From positions 1-6,008 of the forward strand of contig PAJC01000138.1 in NCBI GenBank assembly GCA_002705165.1: a stretch of DNA of 6,008 nucleotides, read 5' to 3'. The translations under genes were made by a program, and so were the position numbers. Source of the DNA: Planctomycetaceae bacterium. Lineage in GTDB: Bacteria; Planctomycetota; Planctomycetia; Pirellulales; Pirellulaceae. Below the pieces are notes generated by a model. The model did no database searches. It saw nothing but the letters and a program-made list of their open reading frames with translations, and was not told the DNA's origin. Position 1 is the stretch's first letter; each line of letters starts with the position of its first letter. This document shows positions 1-6,008 of the stretch, in pieces.

Positions 1-456
1 AATTCCACCAATGTCATTTCGTTCGGACATCCAGGCGGCAACCGCCTGTTCCCATTTGATGGAATTACACTCGGCTATCATTCCTTGACACATCACGGAC
101 AACGGCCCGAACTTGTCAAAGAGTTGGCCATTATCGAAACGTTTTACATTCAACAACTGGCTCGGTTTCTACAAAGCCTCAAAGATACCCCCGATAGCAA
201 CGGACAATCTTTACTGGAATCGACCATCGTGTTATTCGGCAGTGGTATGGGCAATGCTAGCACTCATTCAAGTCGTAATTTACCGATCATGCTGGCTGGT
301 GGTGGCTTACGGCACGGTAGCCACTACCAATTCAAAAGAACCGGATACGATGGCCGTCCTTTATCTGATCTTTTCGTCACCATCCTCCAGCGACTCGGAG
401 TGGAAAAAGACCAGTTTGCCACAAGCACTGGCGATTTGAACGACCTGCTGATATGA
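1..456 (+). CDS. DUF1552 family protein, C-terminal part (5' end outside window)
   Basis: The frame is open from the first base, so the gene begins upstream; 151 codons and the stop are visible. DUF1552 proteins are usually well over 400 residues, so roughly the last third is present. Recognisable family features are the THHG segment (codons 30-33), the helix containing FYIQQLARFLQSLKDTP, the strand TIVLFGSGMGNASTHSS, the glycine-rich LPIMLAGGG, and the closing LFVTILQRLGVEKDQFATSTG. The family is abundant in planctomycetes, is usually exported (often by Tat), and commonly sits next to DUF1592-type genes; no reaction is established for it. Its stop codon overlaps the next gene's start (ATGA), which points to one operon. 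The TTG at 85 is internal, not a start, because family-like sequence continues in frame upstream of it. The family call is confident; the function is unknown. Confidence 0.9.
   Translation, partial: NSTNVISFGHPGGNRLFPFDGITLGYHSLTHHGQRPELVKELAIIETFYIQQLARFLQSLKDTPDSNGQSLLESTIVLFGSGMGNASTHSSRNLPIMLAGGGLRHGSHYQFKRTGYDGRPLSDLFVTILQRLGVEKDQFATSTGDLNDLLI
453..456 (+). promoter_or_regulatory. ATGA stop/start overlap coupling DUF1552 to DUF1592 gene
   Basis: The TGA stop of the DUF1552 gene (454-456) overlaps the ATG of the next gene (453-455). No purine-rich ribosome binding site lies at a useful distance upstream, so re-initiation by terminating ribosomes is the likely way the second gene is translated. 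The overlap also supports the chosen start. Confidence 0.8.
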
Positions 457-2891
457 CGATACGCGTATTCCTTTCCGTGATTTTCATTCTGCTACTAAGC
501 TGTCAGGCCCGTGCATTCGATCCCGAGCAGACAAGAGTTCAGTCGTTTCTTTCTTCGCATTGCCTTCGGTGTCACGGCTTAAAAAGCCAAAAAGCGGATC
601 GCCGTTTTGACCAACTCGACTTTACCAAGATCCGCCTGACAGACGCGGGGCTTCTACAGGATATTCTGGACCAACTCAATCTCGGGGCGATGCCACCGGA
701 AGGGGAGGCTCAACCGGATGCCAACGAAATCAAACAGGCTGTTTCATTCCTTAATTCCTTTTTAAACCGATTAGGAGAAGAAAGCCAAACCTCTTCCGGC
801 AACGTCATTCTCCGACGGCTTAACCGTAACGAGTATCGAAACACGATCCGTGATTTATTTGACTTGGAAATGACAGACTTCGATCCGACAGTCACCTTCC
901 CCGCCGACAGCGCCACCGAAGGCTTCGACAATGTAGGCGAAGGCCTCGTTACTTCGGATTATCTCTTGCAAAACTATTTAGATGCCGCGCGAAAAGTGGC
1001 CGACAAGGTCGTACGCCCAGGACCACGGCCCGAAATCGTCCACTACGGTATCGGTGGCCAGTTCACTTCGGATTTCATCTCAGCTAACCCAAATGCCGAC
1101 AAAGATGGGAGGATAGAATCCCGGCGACTGTTTGTGAAATTCCGGCAACCGCTTCAGCTACCCGAACTTAGCCGCAGTGGAGTGCCGGCGGATGGCGAAT
1201 ATGCGATACGATTTTCTGCGTCTGCGGTAAGAAGGCAATCTCGCTATAAAGATGAGGACTTACGTTACGATTCGAGCCAACCGATGCGACTGTCTATCTC
1301 CATTCAGTCTCGCGAACTAGGGCCGACCTCTCAAAGAATCGTCGGTGAATATGAAATCCCTGATGATCGACCAGTCGATATTGAACACCGTCTTTGGCTA
1401 CAAAAGGGTTTTTCCTTTGCCGTACACTGGGCGAATGGTCCGGAGGGTTCCTTTAAACGCATCATGCGTAAGGTCCTCCCTAAATATAATCCCGATGCGT
1501 TATTACTGGCCCGCAATCCCCCGGAGATGTATGTTGGCTCCGGCCCCGAACTCCATGTCAACTCGCTGGAAATCGAAGGCCCTTTCTTTAAGGAATGGCC
1601 GCCGAAAGGATTTTCCCGATACTTCCCAACACCGCCTGAGTCACCCGGATTGAATTATCTCGACGAGTCGTTATTAAGGCTCGCCTCCCAAGCTTTTCGC
1701 CGTCCTGTCGAGCACGAGGAGATCAAACCCTATATGACATTGGCGCGTCACCACTATCTGAAGCACGGGGAGTACTGGGCCGCGGCTAGGTACGGAATAC
1801 AGGCTTTATTAACGTCCCCTCATTTCCTCTATCTGGTAGAACTGGAAAGCCCCGCTGTTGCAAGTGTCCCCGTTGACCTCACGCTTACACAGCATGAATT
1901 CGCTACGCGGCTTTCGTACTTTCTATGGAGTTCAATGCCGGACGAAAAGCTGCGCAACGCAGCGGACCAACGCACACTAAACAACCCCAAAGTGATCGAA
2001 TCTCATGTCGAAAGGATGTTGCTAAATGAGAAGGCTTTTGCGTTTGTTGACAACTTCACCGGCCAGTGGCTAAACCTACGGAACTTAGGAACCATGCCTC
2101 CTGACCCTGAGAAAAACAGAGAGTACTACGTAAATAACCTGGAGGCGGCGATGCGACGGGAAACACAGATGTACTTTTTTTATATTCTGCAACAAAACCG
2201 CAGCATCCTGGAATTCATCGACTCAGACTATACCTTTCTGAACTCGGCTTTAGCAAATCACTATGAGATCCCGATCAAACAAAGTAATGCTTTTATAAAA
2301 ACCTCTTTTCCAGAATCGTCCGTACGAGGCGGTCTGCTCGGACACGGCAGCATCCTTACTTCCACGTCCAACGGCGTTGAAACACTCCCGGTGACGCGAG
2401 GCATCTGGGTATTGGAGAATTTGCTTGGGATCCATCCTAACCCTCCCCCCCCAGACATAGAGCCCTTGGAGCCCGACACCCGTGGTGTCACCACGATTCG
2501 GGAAATGATGGAGAAGCATCGCAAGATACCGACATGCTATGAATGTCATCGTAAGATAGATCCCTTCGGCCTGGCGTTGGAAAACTACGACCACCTGGGC
2601 ACATGGCGTGATAGCTATAGCAAAGGCTTATCCATCGATTCTTCGGTTCAATTATCTGAAGGGACGACCTTGAAAGGGCCGACAGGTATTAAGGAATATA
2701 TTTTGGCTCGACCAGAGCAATTCACACGCTGTCTAACTGAAAAACTGCTGGTTTATGCACTTGGACGACGGTTAACCGTTGCGGATAGAACCGATATCAA
2801 TCACGTCGTTGCCGAATTACCAAAACACGACTATGGCTTTCGACAACTTATCCACTTGATCGTTGCCAGCAAGGCGTTTAACAGTAAATGA
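453..2891 (+). CDS. Secreted DUF1592/DUF1588/DUF1585 protein with N-terminal planctomycete cytochrome C-like domain
   Basis: A complete protein of 812 residues. It starts with a hydrophobic signal sequence (residues 5-17), probably cut after ARA (19-21); LLSC at 14-17 is a weaker lipobox alternative. Next comes a cytochrome C-like domain (about 24-105) with CLRCH at 37-41 and MPP at 80-82, whose Met80 could be the distal haem ligand. The domains then follow in the usual order: DUF1587 (about 117-182, LRRLNRNEYRNTIRDLF), a beta-rich region (about 195-385) resembling the carbohydrate-binding-like insert of this family, DUF1595 (about 405-463, FRRPVEHEE), DUF1592 (about 477-603), DUF1588 (about 624-720, with CYECH at 695-699 and KIDPFGLALENYD) and DUF1585 (about 737-808). 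Length and order are normal for the family. The two CxxCH motifs suggest covalent haem and an extracytoplasmic redox role, but this is inferred. The start is fixed by the signal peptide and the ATGA overlap with the preceding gene; no clear ribosome binding site is seen. The stop overlaps the next start in the same way. Confidence 0.93.
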   Translation: MTIRVFLSVIFILLLSCQARAFDPEQTRVQSFLSSHCLRCHGLKSQKADRRFDQLDFTKIRLTDAGLLQDILDQLNLGAMPPEGEAQPDANEIKQAVSFLNSFLNRLGEESQTSSGNVILRRLNRNEYRNTIRDLFDLEMTDFDPTVTFPADSATEGFDNVGEGLVTSDYLLQNYLDAARKVADKVVRPGPRPEIVHYGIGGQFTSDFISANPNADKDGRIESRRLFVKFRQPLQLPELSRSGVPADGEYAIRFSASAVRRQSRYKDEDLRYDSSQPMRLSISIQSRELGPTSQRIVGEYEIPDDRPVDIEHRLWLQKGFSFAVHWANGPEGSFKRIMRKVLPKYNPDALLLARNPPEMYVGSGPELHVNSLEIEGPFFKEWPPKGFSRYFPTPPESPGLNYLDESLLRLASQAFRRPVEHEEIKPYMTLARHHYLKHGEYWAAARYGIQALLTSPHFLYLVELESPAVASVPVDLTLTQHEFATRLSYFLWSSMPDEKLRNAADQRTLNNPKVIESHVERMLLNEKAFAFVDNFTGQWLNLRNLGTMPPDPEKNREYYVNNLEAAMRRETQMYFFYILQQNRSILEFIDSDYTFLNSALANHYEIPIKQSNAFIKTSFPESSVRGGLLGHGSILTSTSNGVETLPVTRGIWVLENLLGIHPNPPPPDIEPLEPDTRGVTTIREMMEKHRKIPTCYECHRKIDPFGLALENYDHLGTWRDSYSKGLSIDSSVQLSEGTTLKGPTGIKEYILARPEQFTRCLTEKLLVYALGRRLTVADRTDINHVVAELPKHDYGFRQLIHLIVASKAFNSK
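2888..2891 (+). promoter_or_regulatory. ATGA stop/start overlap coupling DUF1592 to pseudosulfatase gene
   Basis: This is the same arrangement as at the first junction: ATG at 2888-2890 and TGA at 2889-2891. The nearest purine stretch (AAGG at 2871-2874) is 13 bases from the start, too far to be a good Shine-Dalgarno site. The downstream protein begins with a good signal peptide at this ATG, which supports the start. Confidence 0.8.
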
Positions 2892-4117
2892 GATTCGTTT
2901 TAACCACATTCCTGCTTCATTTCATTTCGGGAGGGCTTTGTGCCGACAGTCCTCCGAACGTAATTCTCATCCTCTCCAGCGACGTACCTCGTCAGGCCAT
3001 TGGTGGGTATGGAACAGCAACGCAAACACCCAATATTGACCGGCTGACGAAACAAGGTATTCGATACCAAATCGCTTGGTCTATGCCCACTTTCGTGTTG
3101 TCACAACGGACTTTATTATCCGGACGGTATGCAACAGCAGGCAACAGCACAACAGACACTCCAACTTCTATTCCGGGCAAGGCTAAGAAATCACAATCGT
3201 CGAAACCGACCATTGCCACTCTTTTAAGAAAATCCGGATACTTAACCCTAGCAGCGGGGAAGTGGGCTGCCGACGGGGTGACTCCATTACAAACATCCTT
3301 AACCGCAAATGGCTTCGAGAAACATTGCGTTGTGGAAAGTGATCACCAGAGCCATGCTGAAAATCAACGAATCCTAGTCAACGGCGAAATCCGCTCAGTA
3401 CCAAATGCGAGCGAGGCCATCAACACTTTCCTCGCCGACTTGCTCAGCAAACCCACGAACCAGCCATTCTTTCTCTATTACCCAATCCTCTCACTCCAAG
3501 CCGAAACCATGAAAGAGGGGCGCCCCCAACCATCGGCCAGCCAATTAGATCGTGCCCGCCATGTTGACCGTACTCTAGGTAAGTTAATTCATTCTCTCGA
3601 ACAGAGTGGACGAACCAAGAATACGCTTTTAATTTTTACTTCGATTCAGGGAGCACCGGCGAAGGTCAACCCATCGTCACCCAAGGGAACGAAGGAAACG
3701 ATCCTAGCTACTGATTCGGCGGTTCGTGTCCCGTTTATCGTTCAGGCACCTTTTCTGAATCAAGGTGGTCGCGAGACACACGATTTAGTTGATTTCACAG
3801 ATCTGGCACCCACCATCTTAGAAGTTACTCTCACAGCAAAGCCTCAAACCCTGGAGTTAGATGGTCGCTCATTTGTGCCCAGTCTCAAAGGAGTTGAGGA
3901 TCCATTTGAAAAACGCAATTGGATCTACGCTACGTTTGGTAATGTCCGCATGATTCGAGATTGGCAACATTTCCTCGATAGCGATAATAATTTTCACGAC
4001 CTTACCAAAGATCCATTCCAAAAAGAGCCCGTCAGTCCTCTCGACAAACAGGCCCCTGGACGCAAGCAACGGCTGGAACTGCTTCTGGAACGTTTGGGAC
4101 GTGAACTGAATAGGTAA
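2888..4117 (+). CDS. Secreted sulfatase-fold protein, probable pseudoenzyme (catalytic residues missing)
   Basis: A complete protein of 409 residues with a signal peptide (about 1-19, likely cut after LCA). The arylsulfatase framework is clear: PNVILILSSD (23-32), GGYGTATQTPNIDRLTKQGIRY (39-60), LLSGRY (76-81), GKW (124-126), PFFLYYP (193-199), TLLIFTS (246-252), RVPFIV (280-285), DFTDLAPTILEV (302-313), and a C-terminal segment with IRDWQHFLD and FHDLTKDP. The active site is degraded. The first Asp of the metal-binding DD pair is Ser31. The nucleophile motif CxPSR reads FVLSQ (69-73), so the formylglycine precursor Cys/Ser is Phe69. GKWH is GKWA (Ala127). The later active-site His is absent (ILSLQ, 200-204). 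The FTSDNG metal pair is Ile253-Gln254. Asp32 and Lys125 remain. The frame is intact with no stops, so this looks like a maintained non-catalytic relative rather than a broken gene. The start overlaps the upstream stop (ATGA), making it the last visible operon gene. A binding or structural role is possible but unproven. Confidence 0.88.
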   Translation: MRFVLTTFLLHFISGGLCADSPPNVILILSSDVPRQAIGGYGTATQTPNIDRLTKQGIRYQIAWSMPTFVLSQRTLLSGRYATAGNSTTDTPTSIPGKAKKSQSSKPTIATLLRKSGYLTLAAGKWAADGVTPLQTSLTANGFEKHCVVESDHQSHAENQRILVNGEIRSVPNASEAINTFLADLLSKPTNQPFFLYYPILSLQAETMKEGRPQPSASQLDRARHVDRTLGKLIHSLEQSGRTKNTLLIFTSIQGAPAKVNPSSPKGTKETILATDSAVRVPFIVQAPFLNQGGRETHDLVDFTDLAPTILEVTLTAKPQTLELDGRSFVPSLKGVEDPFEKRNWIYATFGNVRMIRDWQHFLDSDNNFHDLTKDPFQKEPVSPLDKQAPGRKQRLELLLERLGRELNR

Positions 4118-4129
4118 ATGGAATACCTA
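4111..4129. terminator. Weak inverted repeat between convergent genes, possible shared terminator
   Basis: TAGGTA (4111-4116) is repeated inverted as TACCTA (4124-4129) around a 7-base loop, overlapping the stop codon of the pseudosulfatase gene. It lies at the junction of two convergent genes, where a bidirectional terminator would be expected. The stem is only 6 bp with two G-C pairs and no T-run follows, so it may be chance. The remaining bases to 4143 show nothing recognisable. Confidence 0.2.
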
Positions 4130-4143
4130 CCGGCCCTTAGGAT

Positions 4144-6008
4144 CTAGTTTTGTGAAGGTCCAGCGAGTGGCTTCCGGGGCATCTGCCTAACCTCAAGAGA
4201 GTAGGGAACACCCTGTAGTAATTTTCGATCGCCAACGGTGCGATAAAACCCGGCGACAGAATCTTCAATGCTTGGCACTCGTGTTGCACAGAAGACACTC
4301 ACGTACCAAATCCCCGGTGACAGCCTACGGACAAGGGACTTGTTTCCCTGACCACCGACAGCCCTATGCAAAGCATTGTCTCGAAACGCGATCGAATCTT
4401 TGGATAAATAGAGGTGCAGGTTAGCCGATTGGTCACCACTCAAATCGATCACTATACGATCTTGGTTACCGGCCAGGTCTGGAGGCACGCTCAAGGTGAA
4501 ATGGTGATATTGCCCCCCACCGATACGCGTAAATTCCGGATCGTCATCTGAGGAGAACTTATCCATTACTCTTTTCTTATCCCATTCGAGCACGCCTTTA
4601 ATTTGCGGCTTCCCAACTCCAGCCATTGCATAAAGGAAAGACGACTCCGTGAGCCGCAATTTATCACCACTCGCACTTCCTTCCGGATGACAGCCAATAT
4701 TGACAACACGCCCCAGTTCCGGGGATTTTTTATATGCCCAAATTGCCGCTCCACCGTCCACTTTATGTCCCGGATGATCATAGAAAGCGAGGATCTCAAC
4801 ATCTTCCATTGAGCCGGCGACCGCTTCCCGAGACAACCAATTACCGTTGTTGTGGTAAATATCGGCGACGCGGTTTTCCGCCCCGAACTGCCGATAGTGT
4901 AATAACGGGGAGTTCTTAGGCAAAACGTGTCCCACGCGAACGTTCTTCATTCCCGTATTCAACGCGTTATAGGGAAAAATATTTAAATAGCTTGGCCGAG
5001 GCTGAGACTGCGTGTCAACGTTACGACCACTAAAAAACGACCCGGCACAGGAACCGCAGTAGCTACCGCCGCCCGAATAAAACTCCCGGATTCGTTTCAA
5101 TCCGGCCATGGTCAGCGATTCTCCATGACGTGTCGCGCCGCCACCATTGACATAAAGCATCTTAAATCGAGGCTGACCGTCGGGGAACAAAAGAACACCG
5201 TTCGTATCATATTCGGAACTGGACATCAACTCATTTTGCTTTCGTTGGTCTGAACCGGCGTAGTATTCATAGGACAGCCCAAGCGACTCCGCCGCATGCA
5301 AGATTTTACGGCTAGTCAGATACTTGCCACTATCCATAAAAATGTCCTTATAGAAGCCGTCATAACGTTCTTCTTCTTTGATGGCATTAAAATCGTCGGA
5401 GCGAAGTTTCGAATCACAGGCACGCTGAACCAGCAGGCGGAAGTTTTCACGTGGTCGCGTCGTCCTGTTAGTCTGTGTTAACAACATACCAATCAGGTCG
5501 CGGGAGGGGTCGCCGAATACATAAGTCCCGTCCGAACCGGTGTGGGAGAAAAGACCTCGCTTCTCCGACACTTTCAGACCAAGCCCGTAAGTTTTGGCGG
5601 CCGCAATATATTCGACCTGAGGCGTAGTCATCTCATCAACGGCCGTTTTAGACAAGATCCGATTTCCGTTAAACGTACCGCCGTTCAACAGCATTTGATA
5701 AAACTTTGCATAATCTCTGGCCGAACTCACCATACCACCTGAACCTCTGGGAAAAGGCCAGTCAGGGCCATCATGAGGTTGCCAGCCAGCCTTCCACGTC
5801 CCGCTCTCTTCTCTCACAAACACTGTCGACATCCGGTTATTGTCGGCATCGCTCTCATGATTACAACTGTCCGACATGCCTAATGGCACGTAGATCCTGG
5901 TGCGAAGATGTTCCTTATAGGACCCGGTCAAATGTTCAATCATGCCGGCAAGAATGTTATAGCCGGCATTGTTGTAGGAATACTTCTCTCCAGGCTTTTC
6001 TATCAAAG
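4144..6008 (-). CDS. Serine hydrolase (class C beta-lactamase-like) fused to a BPL_N/GATase-like domain and PPC-like tail, 5' end outside window
   Basis: The frame is open to the right edge; residues here are numbered from the TTG at 6006, which is probably internal because the sequence there is mid-domain. Residues 1-198 are the C-terminal part of a beta-lactamase/esterase domain (PF00144 type). They contain PGEKYSYNNAGYN with the YxN motif at 11-13, GSGGMVSSARDYAKF (88-102) and HTG at 155-157, the counterpart of KTG. The SxxK nucleophile motif would lie beyond the window. Residues about 218-468 resemble the BPL_N class I glutamine-amidotransferase-like domain: YVNGGGAT (285-292), the nucleophile elbow GSCAGS (318-323, Cys320), and CHPE (439-442) supplying His440 and Glu442. 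Residues about 495-608 are beta-rich with a PPC-like pattern (IVIDLSGD...LHLYLSKD...LSPGIWYVSV). The visible features suggest an exported hydrolase, but any signal peptide is outside the window. Substrates of both catalytic domains are unknown. The gene converges on the pseudosulfatase gene. Confidence 0.88.
   Translation of the reverse strand, partial: LIEKPGEKYSYNNAGYNILAGMIEHLTGSYKEHLRTRIYVPLGMSDSCNHESDADNNRMSTVFVREESGTWKAGWQPHDGPDWPFPRGSGGMVSSARDYAKFYQMLLNGGTFNGNRILSKTAVDEMTTPQVEYIAAAKTYGLGLKVSEKRGLFSHTGSDGTYVFGDPSRDLIGMLLTQTNRTTRPRENFRLLVQRACDSKLRSDDFNAIKEEERYDGFYKDIFMDSGKYLTSRKILHAAESLGLSYEYYAGSDQRKQNELMSSSEYDTNGVLLFPDGQPRFKMLYVNGGGATRHGESLTMAGLKRIREFYSGGGSYCGSCAGSFFSGRNVDTQSQPRPSYLNIFPYNALNTGMKNVRVGHVLPKNSPLLHYRQFGAENRVADIYHNNGNWLSREAVAGSMEDVEILAFYDHPGHKVDGGAAIWAYKKSPELGRVVNIGCHPEGSASGDKLRLTESSFLYAMAGVGKPQIKGVLEWDKKRVMDKFSSDDDPEFTRIGGGQYHHFTLSVPPDLAGNQDRIVIDLSGDQSANLHLYLSKDSIAFRDNALHRAVGGQGNKSLVRRLSPGIWYVSVFCATRVPSIEDSVAGFYRTVGDRKLLQGVPYSLEVRQMPRKPLAGPSQN

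Noticed and set aside
85..87. TTG as the start of the DUF1552-family gene
   Set aside because: The frame is open to base 1 with family-compatible sequence upstream, and the visible part is only the C-terminal third of a DUF1552 protein.
1345..1653. A 102-codon plus-strand frame inside the DUF1592-type gene
   Set aside because: It overlaps the beta-rich region of the real protein in another frame, has no family-like sequence and no ribosome binding site.
2250..2594. Antisense open frame of 114 codons opposite the DUF1592-type gene
   Set aside because: It lies wholly inside a well-supported conserved coding region on the other strand and resembles no protein family I recognise. The same holds for the shorter antisense frames at 710-931, 1331-1561 and 2992-3219.
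3086..3130. A frameshift hiding a normal CxPSR sulfatase motif
   Set aside because: The other forward frame through this segment reads CPLSCCHN and gives no CxPSR-like motif. Family-like sequence continues in the same frame on both sides, so the substitutions appear real.
6004..6006. TTG as the true start of the minus-strand gene
   Set aside because: The sequence begins directly in the PGxxYSYxN region in the middle of a beta-lactamase-like domain, which needs an upstream SxxK segment. The gene therefore continues past the window edge.

Overview
The window looks like chromosomal DNA of a planctomycete, or less likely a related PVC bacterium such as a verrucomicrobium. The evidence is a DUF1552 protein next to a large DUF1587/DUF1595/DUF1592/DUF1588/DUF1585 protein carrying a planctomycete-type CxxCH domain, followed by a secreted sulfatase-family protein. 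This family combination is typical of that group. The genes also lack clear Shine-Dalgarno sequences. No RNA gene, mobile element or CRISPR array was seen, and almost the whole window is coding.

Left part (1-4117, plus strand): three genes run in one direction with stop/start ATGA overlaps at both junctions, so they are very probably one translationally coupled operon. They are (i) the 3' end of a DUF1552 gene, (ii) a complete 812-residue secreted DUF1592-type protein with two CxxCH motifs, and (iii) a complete 409-residue secreted protein with the sulfatase fold. The third protein keeps the sulfatase framework but lacks most catalytic residues: the formylglycine Cys/Ser is Phe, the DN metal pair is IQ, and GKWH is GKWA. 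It is best called a pseudosulfatase. All three probably act outside the cytoplasm. Their substrate cannot be read from the sequence.

Right part (4144-6008, minus strand): one long open frame enters from beyond the right edge and converges on the operon, with only 26 bases between the stop codons. It joins three modules: the C-terminal part of a class C beta-lactamase-like serine hydrolase, a class I glutamine-amidotransferase-like domain of the BPL_N type with an intact Cys-His-Glu triad, and a beta-rich tail resembling a PPC domain. This fusion and the pseudosulfatase are the two points most worth following up. There is no sequence sign that the convergent gene works with the operon.
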